Source: Providencia alcalifaciens DSM 30120
Lineage (GTDB): Bacteria > Pseudomonadota > Gammaproteobacteria > Enterobacterales > Enterobacteriaceae
Assembly: GCF_000173415.1 (NCBI RefSeq)
Contig: NZ_ABXW01000070.1
Coordinates: 1-64,000, forward strand
Direction: 5' to 3'
DNA length: 64,000 bases
Both the position numbers and the translations under genes were made by a program. The first letter of the stretch is position 1, and each line of letters starts with the position of its first letter. The notes beneath the pieces were generated by a model. That model worked only from the letters and a program-made list of their open reading frames with translations, ran no database searches and was not told where the DNA came from. This document shows positions 56,321 to 64,000 of the stretch, piece after piece.

Positions 56321-56508
56321 CTTTTTTCCTTGCTCTTTCATCGAGCACAAATAAGGCAATGATAAAAAAATTCTTAATCGTATTTTCTTAATAAGATAGG
56401 CAGCGCCGAGCAAGAGTACAACAGGATAAGTTCTGATTTGTGACTTTCTTTTTACCGCCAGAATTGAGATAAAATGCAAAATATCTATAAAACCCAAACG
56501 CCAGATAA

Positions 56509-56538
56509 AAAATGGGGAAGCCTTAGCTTCCCCATTAA
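56509..56538 (-). terminator. Terminator after loiP
   Basis: AATGGGGAAGC (56511-56521) and GCTTCCCCATT (56526-56536); on the minus strand the stem is followed by TTTTTTATC. Confidence 0.88.
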
Positions 56539-56556
56539 TACCATTAGAGATAAAAA

Positions 56557-57312
56557 TTATTTTTTATCTGCCTCAATGCGGTCACGAATATGTTGTGCTC
56601 GCGCATCTGATGGTGGGTGAGAATCAAACATGCTGGTTTCTTTGCTGCCCAATTTTGCTAATTTGTCAAAACCAGTCACTAAACCTTTGGTATCTACACC
56701 ACGTTTTTTCAGCAGATCATAAGAGAAATCATCCGCTTGGCTTTCTTGGTGTTGAGAAAACTGAGAGTTAACCAGTTTTTGACCCAGCTCACCTAATTGT
56801 GAAGAACTTAATTGAGTCGCTACATCGTTACCTGATGCCGCTACCGCGGTACGAGCGGCTACCGCTGCATAAGCAACTTGCATCGCTTTACGGGTATGAC
56901 CTAAAGCAACGTGACCCATTTCATGCCCCAGAACGCCTTCAACTTCGTTGTCGTTCATGATATCCATCAGACCGCTGTATACACGTACACAACCATTTGC
57001 CATCGCCCATGCATTGACATCTTTAGTCATGTAAACTTTATAGTTAACTGGCGTTCCTTCAACTTCACTACCCAACGCTTTAGCAATTTTGTTTAAGCGT
57101 TGTGTGTATTTGCTTGAAGCTGGTGCAATTTTGTTTTCTGCATCCATTTCTTTACAAGCATCATCGCTGAATTTTTTAACATCTGCATCAGATAATGTTG
57201 CAGCTTGGAATAATTGCATTCCAGAGTTGGTCATCAGCCCAGTGTCCATACTCTTACAACCCGTCATAATGACCGCAGAAACTGCGACTGCAACAAGCGC
57301 CTTCATTTTCAT
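56557..57312 (-). CDS. loiP: M48 metalloprotease lipoprotein LoiP (YggG)
   Basis: Outer-membrane-associated zinc protease, induced at low osmolarity in E. coli. 251 residues: lipobox ending at C19 (VIMTGCKS), HEMGH zinc site at residues 130-134 followed by VALGHTRKA, and the third ligand region ESQADDFSYDLL. C-terminal MFDSHPPSDARAQHIRDRI is typical of small M48 proteases. Single-gene unit with its own terminator. Start at one of two close methionines (M1 or M3). Confidence 0.92.
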   Translation of the reverse strand: MKMKALVAVAVSAVIMTGCKSMDTGLMTNSGMQLFQAATLSDADVKKFSDDACKEMDAENKIAPASSKYTQRLNKIAKALGSEVEGTPVNYKVYMTKDVNAWAMANGCVRVYSGLMDIMNDNEVEGVLGHEMGHVALGHTRKAMQVAYAAVAARTAVAASGNDVATQLSSSQLGELGQKLVNSQFSQHQESQADDFSYDLLKKRGVDTKGLVTGFDKLAKLGSKETSMFDSHPPSDARAQHIRDRIEADKK

Positions 57313-57545
57313 CTTATTTTTTCCTTGCTAGAAAACTCTATTACTATTTTTAATAAACCATTCGAGGCTACAGCCTAAAGATTCTTTTTAAAATCACAAT
57401 AAGAATAAAGCCATTAAATAAGTAATCTATGAATTCGATAACAATTTTATTCGAAGAGTGAAATTATCAGAATTATCCGCTAACTAAATAGTCGTGAATT
57501 GACGGAGTTGCATCACTCTAAAATAACTTGAATGGCTTTGTAGTG

Positions 57546-58127
57546 TTATCTTTCAAATAGTTCGATAACACAAAAATCGCCAAATAGTTCAGCCGAGGCA
57601 ATGTATTGTGCAGGTACACTCTCTTTTTGCACCAATAAGGTTTCAAAATCATTTAGCACCCAGTGTTTCCCATCAACTTGCACATCTAACTTACCCTGTA
57701 AATTAAAAATCAGTACACAGTGGCCATGGCTAATCCATGATGTTACCGACTCGCTGGATACCCACTGTAGGCGCGCTAGATACTTTTCAGGGTTATAAAT
57801 CACATTAAAATCGCGGATGGCTTCATTGATTAATTCGGCATACACATCACTTTCACCATGAAAGGCATGAAACTGTTTTTGTAATAAAGAAACGGGCGGG
57901 TTGTTATCTATCTGCAATACCATCCCAGAGCCTTCAAGCACCCCAATTATCCGTTGCTTGTTCGGAAAATACGAGAATGGACCTGCTGATTTCACATCCG
58001 CAATCGATACCCGCCAATCAAAGTTTTCTAACCCTTCACCGTGGCTTCGCGCCAGCTCTAAAGTGAATCCCTGACCATTTTTCCATGGCATTTTTTTATA
58101 ATCTTGAGATGTTAGTATTTGGATCAT
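57546..58127 (-). CDS. HutD/Ves family cupin protein
   Basis: 193-residue protein with the Ves/HutD (PF05962) N-terminal pattern MPWKNGQGFTLELA, WRVSIADVKSAGPFSYFPNKQRIIGVLEG and DFNVIYNP. Members are small double-cupin proteins. HutD is linked to histidine utilisation, and E. coli Ves was reported in cold-related expression; the biochemical role is not established. No hut genes are adjacent, so I favour a Ves-like orphan. Confidence 0.82.
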   Translation of the reverse strand: MIQILTSQDYKKMPWKNGQGFTLELARSHGEGLENFDWRVSIADVKSAGPFSYFPNKQRIIGVLEGSGMVLQIDNNPPVSLLQKQFHAFHGESDVYAELINEAIRDFNVIYNPEKYLARLQWVSSESVTSWISHGHCVLIFNLQGKLDVQVDGKHWVLNDFETLLVQKESVPAQYIASAELFGDFCVIELFER

Positions 58128-58226
58128 GGCGCAGTATGACCTCTGTTGATGAACGAAAATGTAATTTGCAAGTGCACAGATAGTACGCGGAAAGTGAATG
58201 TATAGACAACCTAAAATGAGGCTGAT

Positions 58227-58251
58227 AAAAAAAAAGCCCCTAAAAGGGGCT
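58227..58251 (-). terminator. Terminator of cpxP / CpxQ
   Basis: AGCCCC-TTTTA-GGGGCT on the minus strand followed by eight or nine T; it doubles as the 3' hairpin of CpxQ. Confidence 0.9.
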
Positions 58252-58285
58252 ATAAAGACAGGGATGGTGTCTATGGCAAGGAAAA
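58227..58285 (-). ncRNA. cpxQ: CpxQ small RNA from the cpxP 3' UTR
   Basis: On the minus strand the segment reads UUUUCCUUGCCAUAGACACC, then AUCCCUGUCUU, matching the enteric CpxQ seed regions R1 and R2 as I remember them. An intrinsic terminator follows (AGCCCCUUUUAGGGGCU plus U8). It is about 59 nt long, like the 58-nt E. coli CpxQ, which RNase E releases from cpxP mRNA and which uses Hfq to repress envelope mRNAs. The terminator stem differs from E. coli, but the seed does not. The 5' end is inferred. Confidence 0.88.
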
Positions 58286-58387
58286 ACTTCAGTTATTGCT
58301 ACTTCACTACTTACTTCAAAAATCAACGATCAACTCAAAACTCAACTACAGGCTTTAAAAACTCAACTACAATCACTACTAGGATCT

Positions 58388-58948
58388 CTACTGCTTCACT
58401 TGATACTCAACGAACTTATGCTGATTAATCTGCTCAAGTTGCGCCTTCTGTTCTGGCGTCAGTAACTGGTAAAGTTCATGATGGATGCGAGCCATCTCAA
58501 CGCGTTCATCCAATTCTTTTTGCAATTGTTTCTCAAGTTGCGCTCGGACAGCTTTATCGTCAAAGCGATCCGCTATAATAAGTTTGTGTAATGACTCACG
58601 TTCTTGTATTGAGTCAACATTTTCAACATGGCGATGGCGTTGTGTTGCCATTAAGTCGCGAAGCTGTTGACGCTGTTTTTCACTCAACGTGATACCATTA
58701 AACATAAATTCACTGGCACGTTCGTCGCTATTTAATGATTCAGGAAGCTGAAATTGAATAGCGATATGTGTTGTTTGTAGTGGCTGGTCAGGCTGCATTT
58801 GTAGCACTAATGAGGGTTCATCATTACTACTACTTTCTGATGCTTCACCAAACGCGGCGACTGGACCGAAAACAAATGCAGAAGCTAAAACGTATGCGGC
58901 TGTTTTATGTACTGAACTGTGTTTTGTTCTGTGTACTATTCTTTGCAT
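58388..58948 (-). CDS. cpxP: Periplasmic Cpx inhibitor CpxP
   Basis: 186-residue periplasmic adaptor that restrains CpxA and delivers misfolded proteins to DegP. Signal peptide with cleavage near AFG-EA (about residue 34). The mature part is helical with the two LTxxQ-type motifs of the Spy/CpxP family, LSEKQ (88-92) and LTPEQ (163-167), and the FNGITLSEKQRQQLRDLM segment. The N-terminal insert SSSNDEPSLVLQMQPDQP is longer than I recall in E. coli. Divergent from cpxRA over a CpxR box. Its 3' UTR holds CpxQ. Confidence 0.93.
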   Translation of the reverse strand: MQRIVHRTKHSSVHKTAAYVLASAFVFGPVAAFGEASESSSNDEPSLVLQMQPDQPLQTTHIAIQFQLPESLNSDERASEFMFNGITLSEKQRQQLRDLMATQRHRHVENVDSIQERESLHKLIIADRFDDKAVRAQLEKQLQKELDERVEMARIHHELYQLLTPEQKAQLEQINQHKFVEYQVKQ

Positions 58949-59030
58949 TTAGATACCTTGTCTCCGAACGATGCTCGTGATTCAATGGAGATAAATATAC
59001 GCGGTCGGCTGCAAACTAGCGTCAGAGCAT

Positions 59031-59045
59031 GTAAAAGAACGTAAA
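59031..59045. promoter_or_regulatory. CpxR binding box
   Basis: GTAAA-AGAAC-GTAAA, a perfect GTAAA-N5-GTAAA. It sits between divergent cpxP and cpxR, expected to activate cpxP and autoregulate cpxRA. Confidence 0.88.
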
Positions 59046-59099
59046 GTCATGGAATCGTGAAGATTGTTATCGTATTTTGGCAGTTGGAGGACTTAATTA

Positions 59100-59798
59100 A
59101 TGCATAAAATCCTATTAGTTGATGACGACCGTGAACTCACGTCGCTCTTAAAAGAACTGCTGGAAATGGAAGGTTTCAATGTTGTCATCGCCTATGATGG
59201 TGAACAGGCATTACAGCAAATCGACTCATCCATTGACCTATTATTACTCGATGTCATGATGCCGAAGAAAAACGGTATTGAGACCTTAAAAGAGTTACGC
59301 CAAATTCACCAAACGCCTGTCATTATGTTAACGGCGCGCGGTAGTGAATTAGATAAAGTATTGGGCTTGGAGCTCGGTGCGGATGACTATTTACCTAAAC
59401 CATTTAACGATAGAGAGTTAGTGGCACGTATTCGTGCGTTACTACGCCGCTCGAACTGGAGTGAGCAAACTCAAGGGGATAATAGCAACACCCCAACGTT
59501 ACAAGTGGACAAATTGCAGCTGAATCCAGGTCGTCAAGAAGCTAGCTTCGATAACGAAATCCTTGATTTAACAGGCACTGAATTTACGTTGCTTTATCTA
59601 TTAGCGCAGCATTTAGGACAAGTGGTTTCGAGAGAACATTTAAGCCAAGAAGTGTTAGGCAAACGTCTCACACCATTTGACCGTGCTATTGATATGCATA
59701 TTTCCAATTTGCGCCGCAAACTCCCAGAACGCACCGACGGTCAACCTTGGTTTAAAACCTTGCGTGGTCGCGGCTACTTGATGGTTTCTGCCACATGA
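59100..59798 (+). CDS. cpxR: Envelope stress response regulator CpxR
   Basis: 232-residue OmpR-family regulator. The receiver domain has the acidic pocket VDDD, the phosphoacceptor D51 (LLLLDVMMPKKNG), the switch threonine in MLTARG, and the lysine in LPKPFNDRE. The C-terminal winged helix ends RAIDMHISNLRRKLPER...FKTLRGRGYLM. Overlaps cpxA by 4 bases (ATGA). Length equals E. coli CpxR. Confidence 0.97.
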   Translation: MHKILLVDDDRELTSLLKELLEMEGFNVVIAYDGEQALQQIDSSIDLLLLDVMMPKKNGIETLKELRQIHQTPVIMLTARGSELDKVLGLELGADDYLPKPFNDRELVARIRALLRRSNWSEQTQGDNSNTPTLQVDKLQLNPGRQEASFDNEILDLTGTEFTLLYLLAQHLGQVVSREHLSQEVLGKRLTPFDRAIDMHISNLRRKLPERTDGQPWFKTLRGRGYLMVSAT

Positions 59799-61165
59799 TC
59801 AACAGCTTAACCGCTCGAATATTTGCGATTTTTTGGTTTACCCTCGCACTCGTCTTAATGCTCGTGCTGATGGTGCCCAAGCTCGACTCTCGGCAGCTCA
59901 CCGTCCTGATGGAAAGTGAGCAACGCCAAGGGGATATGCTTGAACAGCATATCGAAGCTGAACTCGCCCAAGCACCCATGAACGACCTACTTTGGTGGCG
60001 ACGAATCTCTAACGCCATCAAAAAATGGGCGCCCCCAGGTCAACGCTTGATCATTGTGACTAGCGAAGGTCGGGTAATTGGCGCGATGCCGAGTGAAATG
60101 CAAGTGATCCGTAATTTTATTGGTCAATCCGATAATGCAGACCACCCGAAGAAGAAAAAGTATGGGCGCGCAGAAATTTTGGGCCCATTTTCGATTCGAG
60201 ACGGTGAAGATCACTACCAACTGTATTTAGTTCGACCGGCAAGCAGCCCACAGTCAGACTTTATTAACCTCTTGTTTGACCGACCATTTTTACTCTTAAT
60301 TGCCACCATGTTAATCAGTGCACCACTATTATTATGGTTATCATGGAGCTTGGCTCGTCCTGCCCGTAAATTAAAAATGGCGGCAGATGATGTGGCAAAA
60401 GGTAATTTACGTCCGCATCCCGAGCTGGAATCTGGTCCGCAGGAATTTTTATCTACGGGCAACAGTTTCAACCAAATGATCAGTGCGTTAGACGGTATGG
60501 TGACCGCTCAACAGCGACTTATTTCTGATATTTCGCACGAGCTGCGTACCCCGCTCACTCGGCTACAGTTGGCGACTGCATTATTACGTCGCCGCCATGG
60601 TGAGAGTAAAGAGCTGGAGCGCATCGAAACGGAAACTCACCGTTTAGACAGTATGATCAACGACCTACTCGTTCTATCTCGCAGTCAGCACAAAAATGAA
60701 ATTCTCCGCGAACACATCAAAGCTGATGAGTTATGGGGAGATATTCTGGATGATGCAAGCTTCGAAGCGGAGCAGATGAACAAAACACTGGATGTCACGT
60801 CACACCCAGGTCCATGGCCGTTATATTGTAATCCATCCGCCATTGGCAGTGCGTTTGAAAACATCGTGCGTAACGCACTTCGCTATTCAAACACCCATAT
60901 TGCGGTTGATTTCAAAGAAGAAAATAACGGTATTCTGATTACTGTCGATGATGATGGACCTGGCGTCAGCCCAGCTGACCGTGAGCACATCTTCCGTCCG
61001 TTCTATCGTACAGATGAAGCGCGAGACAGAGAAACTGGCGGCACAGGGCTTGGCTTAGCGATTGTTGAAACGGCAATCTCCCAGCATAAAGGCTGGGTGA
61101 AAGCGGACGACAGCCCATTGGGCGGGTTACGCCTACAGATTTGGCTGCCAGAGCACGGTCGTTAA
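59795..61165 (+). CDS. cpxA: Envelope stress sensor kinase CpxA
   Basis: 456-residue inner-membrane histidine kinase sensing envelope misfolding. TM1 at about 8-28, a periplasmic PAS-type sensor (about 30-163), TM2 at about 164-184, HAMP, then the phosphorylated histidine H248 in ISDISHELRTPL, exactly the E. coli position. The ATP-binding domain has N box NIVRNALRYS, G1 DDDGPGV, and G2 GGTGLGLAIVE. Translationally coupled to cpxR. Confidence 0.97.
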   Translation: MINSLTARIFAIFWFTLALVLMLVLMVPKLDSRQLTVLMESEQRQGDMLEQHIEAELAQAPMNDLLWWRRISNAIKKWAPPGQRLIIVTSEGRVIGAMPSEMQVIRNFIGQSDNADHPKKKKYGRAEILGPFSIRDGEDHYQLYLVRPASSPQSDFINLLFDRPFLLLIATMLISAPLLLWLSWSLARPARKLKMAADDVAKGNLRPHPELESGPQEFLSTGNSFNQMISALDGMVTAQQRLISDISHELRTPLTRLQLATALLRRRHGESKELERIETETHRLDSMINDLLVLSRSQHKNEILREHIKADELWGDILDDASFEAEQMNKTLDVTSHPGPWPLYCNPSAIGSAFENIVRNALRYSNTHIAVDFKEENNGILITVDDDGPGVSPADREHIFRPFYRTDEARDRETGGTGLGLAIVETAISQHKGWVKADDSPLGGLRLQIWLPEHGR

Positions 61166-62117
61166 TCGCCTCTCCTTATTGAGGTCTTTGGTGCTGATGT
61201 GCCAAAGACCTTTTTTATATAACCGCCATATATTCCTATCATATTCCGACAAATATTCCTTTCATCGTACAAAGCTGTAGATAATTAATCTTCCAGAACA
61301 AACAAAATGATTATATTAATTCCTCAATCGTTTGATGATATTTGCATATTCGGGTTTGCTGCATAAACTAGTAAGTAACAAAAATGCTCAGACAATTCTT
61401 ATAAATATTATATTTCAACAACTTCATCATTGTTCGAGTATTTATCTTTATCTACACCATACGAGCGTGTTCTTCTGAAATATTAATAACATACATCAAG
61501 TCACACGTGTCATTATCATTATTTTTTATACTATTTAACCGTGTACAGGCTTTTCCTTGACTATAGCCTCAACCTCTACCCGCCATTGAGACCTTTATCA
61601 ATATATCGATCAATCTCAAATTTCACATTTAAAATGGAATGATATGCTAGTAACTGACCAATTATCTCCAGATAATGACTAAGAAATTCCACACACAGTA
61701 GTGATTTCTAGACGCCTCACATCGATAGTCACCCCGATACTTTAGTGCTATTATTAAGGGCTTTTGATTGATCGTGCTTACGGCACGAGCCAACCGATAA
61801 GAGAAGGCGGTCATAAGCAGTGTTTATTAATTGAGCGATTTTGTAAAAAATGCAGTATTTTCAATTAATAAGTACTAAAATTGAAAATCTAATGGCGCTC
61901 TGGGACCCGATAACCCAGTGCGGTAGCTATGGGTGTTTGTTGATATATTCGCTCGTTATAATTCGTTTAAAATATACATCTCCATGAAGAATTTTTAATC
62001 AGATATTCATAGCTAAAGAGTGTTATTGATTCATTTTAGTATTAATTGAATAGCCCTAATTATTTAATAATTGGAGCTCAATTATTAAAATATAAAAGAA
62101 CAATTAGGAATTGAAAA
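61166..62117. other. Non-coding leader between cpxA and the O-antigen cluster
   Basis: 952 bases with no credible gene. They contain a short hairpin TCGTGC..GCACGA near 61769-61785 without a T-run and the JUMPstart/ops element at 61893-61931. The region marks the junction between the conserved cpxRA backbone and the variable polysaccharide locus and probably contains the O-antigen promoter. Confidence 0.65.
61893..61931 (+). promoter_or_regulatory. JUMPstart / ops element
   Basis: Resembles the JUMPstart consensus: GGCGCTCTGGGACCCGATAA, then CCCAGTGCGGTAGCTATG. The ops core GCGGTAGC is intact, with TATG after it instead of GTG. It lies about 190 bases before rmlA and points to RfaH-dependent antitermination of the polysaccharide operon. 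Confidence 0.85.
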
Positions 62118-62999
62118 GTGAAGGGCATTATTTTAGCTGGTGGTTCAGGAACAAGATTATATCCAATCACCATGGGTGTATCGAAACAATTACTCCCTAT
62201 TTATGATAAACCAATGATTTATTATCCACTTTCAGTTTTGATGTTAGCGGGTATTCGTGAAACACTCATTATTACAACTCCTGAAGATCTAGAAAGCTTT
62301 CAACGTTTATTAGGCGATGGCTCTCAATTCGGTATCTCTCTCCAATACGCTGTGCAACCTAAACCTGAAGGCTTAGCTCAAGCCTTCATTATTGGTGAAG
62401 AGTTTATTGGCAATGATAGTGTTTGCTTAGTACTTGGCGATAACATCTTCTGGGGTCAAGGTTTTTCTCCTAAATTACTCCATGCAGCAAATACTAAAGA
62501 CGGTGCAACCGTATTTGGCTATGAAGTGCCAGATCCTGAACGTTTTGGTGTAGTTGAATTTGATGAACACTACAATGCGATTTCAATTGAAGAAAAACCA
62601 TTAAAACCAAAATCCAAATATGCTGTCACTGGTTTATATTTTTATGATAATGATGTCATTAATATAGCTAAAAATATCCAACCATCAGACCGTGGTGAAT
62701 TAGAAATTACAACCGTCAACCAAATTTATCTTAAAAATAAAAAACTTAAAGTTGAATTACTTGGTCGTGGATTCGCTTGGTTAGATACAGGTACCCACGA
62801 TAGCCTTTTAGATGCATCTAGCTTTGTTGAGACGATTGAAAAACGCCAAGGCTTTAAAATTGCTTGCTTAGAAGAAATAGCCTTTAGACAAAAATGGTTA
62901 ACTACAGAACAAGTATTAAAAACAGCAAATAAGTTCCGTAAAAATAATTATGGGCAATATTTAATTAACCTCATTGAGAAAAGAAATGAAATTAATTAA
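62118..62999 (+). CDS. rmlA: Glucose-1-phosphate thymidylyltransferase
   Basis: Makes dTDP-glucose from dTTP and glucose-1-phosphate, the entry to dTDP-deoxysugars. 293 residues with [33 protein letters not shown]-type N-terminus (key residues G, G, R, K), [10 protein letters not shown], and [18 protein letters not shown] start with AGGA 8 bases upstream. First gene of the cluster; rmlB, needed for the next step, is not in the window and should lie downstream. Overlaps fdtA by 14 bases. Confidence 0.94.
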   Translation: MKGIILAGGSGTRLYPITMGVSKQLLPIYDKPMIYYPLSVLMLAGIRETLIITTPEDLESFQRLLGDGSQFGISLQYAVQPKPEGLAQAFIIGEEFIGNDSVCLVLGDNIFWGQGFSPKLLHAANTKDGATVFGYEVPDPERFGVVEFDEHYNAISIEEKPLKPKSKYAVTGLYFYDNDVINIAKNIQPSDRGELEITTVNQIYLKNKKLKVELLGRGFAWLDTGTHDSLLDASSFVETIEKRQGFKIACLEEIAFRQKWLTTEQVLKTANKFRKNNYGQYLINLIEKRNEIN

Positions 63000-63405
63000 T
63001 ACTATTGAATTCAAGAAACTCGGGGATGACCGAGGTTCATTAATTTCATTGGAACAACATAAAAATATTCCATTTGAAGTAAAACGTATTTATTACATTT
63101 TTGGCACTAAAGAAGGCGTTTCTCGCGGATTTCATGCACATAAGGAACTAAGGCAACTCGCCGTTTGTGTTAGAGGAAGCTGCCGCTTTATTATGGATGA
63201 TGGTAAAAATAAGGAAGAATTAGTTCTTGATTGTCCTCATAAAGGCTTACTAATTGAACCAATGCAATGGCATGAAATGCATGATTTTTCAGAGGATTGT
63301 ATCATAATAGTTCTCGCTAGCGATTACTACGATGAAACTGACTATATCCGTGATTACAACCTCTTTTTAGAAGGATATAAAAATGTATATTCATCCATTA
63401 AGTGA
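62986..63405 (+). CDS. fdtA: dTDP-4-keto-6-deoxyglucose 3,4-ketoisomerase (FdtA/QdtA type)
   Basis: 139-residue cupin enzyme that turns dTDP-4-keto-6-deoxyglucose into the 3-keto isomer. Typical family features are the start [18 protein letters not shown], the cupin core [21 protein letters not shown], and [13 protein letters not shown]. Starting ATG at 62986, inside the end of rmlA. It could be FdtA (galacto product, giving Fuc3NAc) or QdtA (gluco product, giving Qui3NAc); sequence inspection does not distinguish them securely. The neighbours fit either route. Confidence 0.85.
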   Translation: MKLINTIEFKKLGDDRGSLISLEQHKNIPFEVKRIYYIFGTKEGVSRGFHAHKELRQLAVCVRGSCRFIMDDGKNKEELVLDCPHKGLLIEPMQWHEMHDFSEDCIIIVLASDYYDETDYIRDYNLFLEGYKNVYSSIK

Positions 63406-63841
63406 TGTCCAAACTTGCCATATTGGTGAAAATACACGGATATGGCAATTCAGTGTTATTCTTGAGCAGGCTCAAATAGGTACTGATTGTAATATTTGTG
63501 CTCATACTCTAATCGAGAATGACGTTATCGTTGGTAATAATGTAACGATAAAGTCAGGCGTCTATTTATGGGATGGTTTACGGATAGAAGATAATGTTTT
63601 TATTGGTCCCTGCGTAACATTTGCTAATGATAAATATCCTCGCTCAAAGCAGTACCCTGAACAATTTCCAAATACCATAATTCAAAAAGGTGCATCTATT
63701 GGTGCAAATGCAACCATCCTGCCCGGCATAGTGATTGGTGAAAACGCCATGGTGGGAGCAGGAAGTGTGGTAACAAAAAATGTTCCCGCTAATGCCCTTG
63801 TAGTGGGAAATCCAGCTAAAATTACACGTTACATAGAATAA
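63383..63841 (+). CDS. Hexapeptide-repeat acyltransferase (FdtC/QdtC type)
   Basis: 152-residue left-handed beta-helix transferase built from hexapeptide repeats ([84 protein letters not shown]). Its place between the ketoisomerase and the aminotransferase genes suggests N-acetylation of the dTDP-3-amino-3,6-dideoxyhexose. Overlaps fdtA by 23 bases, so it is tightly coupled. Confidence 0.85.
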   Translation: MYIHPLSDVQTCHIGENTRIWQFSVILEQAQIGTDCNICAHTLIENDVIVGNNVTIKSGVYLWDGLRIEDNVFIGPCVTFANDKYPRSKQYPEQFPNTIIQKGASIGANATILPGIVIGENAMVGAGSVVTKNVPANALVVGNPAKITRYIE

Positions 63842-63860
63842 CTGTAGGATTAAAATAAAT

Positions 63861-64000
63861 ATGATAAATTTTCTCGACCTTAAAAGCATTAATCAACAAT
63901 ATCAACAAGAATTACATGATGCTTGCAAGAGAGTAATTGATTCTGGTTGGTATATTATGGGTAACGAACTCGAAAGTTTTGAAAAAAACTTTTCTGACTA
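63861..64000 (+). CDS. DegT/DnrJ-family sugar aminotransferase, 5' part (FdtB/QdtB type)
   Basis: Partial: the reading frame from ATG 63861 runs off the right edge after 46 codons. The N-terminus MINFLDLKSINQQYQQELHD and DSGWYIMGNELESFEKNF are typical of PLP-dependent sugar aminotransferases that act on 3-keto-6-deoxy dTDP-sugars. It starts 19 bases after the acyltransferase. Substrate is inferred from the adjacent fdtA/fdtC-type genes. Confidence 0.82.
   Translation, partial: MINFLDLKSINQQYQQELHDACKRVIDSGWYIMGNELESFEKNFSD

Noticed and set aside
58198-58428. 76-codon reading frame antisense to the cpxP 3' UTR
   Set aside because: It spans the CpxQ terminator on the opposite strand; its repeats reflect the UTR repeats.
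61766-61790. Hairpin TCGTGC..GCACGA downstream of cpxA
   Set aside because: The stem is short and lacks a T-run, so I do not call it a terminator.

Overview
The window looks like chromosomal DNA of a Providencia-type member of the Morganellaceae. Nearly all proteins are close to their E. coli counterparts in length and motifs, the base composition is AT-leaning, two ERIC repeats are present, and an O-antigen cluster starts directly after cpxA, the location I recall for Providencia O-antigen loci (cpxA-yibK). The species call is inference; no rRNA gene lies inside the window.

Layout. Bases 1-250 carry the tandem P1/P2 promoters of an rRNA operon reading leftwards out of the window. Then come murI-btuB (-), trmA (+), yijD-fabR (-), sthA (+) and oxyR (-). 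A 1.1 kb AT-rich gap ends in a small secreted pilin-like gene. The arginine block follows: argCBGH (-) divergent from argE (+) over an ArgR operator. Next are metF with its own MetJ operator, a gadBC glutamate acid-resistance pair, ppc, metBL and the divergent metJ. Two tandem opacity-type outer-membrane barrels precede rpmE, priA, cytR, ftsN, hslVU, menA, rraA, zapB and glpFK.

From 42 to 64 kb the conserved backbone is mixed with accessory genes. A 1330-residue zincin-like protein with an unusual HExxxH motif sits where E. coli has glpX. After it come emrD, fpr, yiiR, yiiQ, tpiA, an OmpG-like porin, sbp, pfkA, an accessory plsC/cdsA-type phospholipid pair, loiP, a Ves/HutD gene, and cpxP divergent from cpxRA. 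The cpxP 3' UTR contains a clear CpxQ sRNA. The last 2 kb has a JUMPstart/ops leader followed by rmlA, fdtA, fdtC and the start of an fdtB-type aminotransferase, which together suggest a dTDP-3-amino-3,6-dideoxyhexose in the O-antigen.

How the genes work together: ArgR controls arginine synthesis from both sides of one operator; MetJ controls two separate met operators; CpxRA with CpxP/CpxQ handles envelope stress; glpFK with tpiA and pfkA link glycerol to glycolysis. Most interesting for follow-up are the HExxxH protein, the mini-pilin, CpxQ with its repeat-bearing spacer, the 16-bp inverted repeat before hslV, and the missing B12 riboswitch on btuB. Family assignments come from recalled sequences, not from searches.
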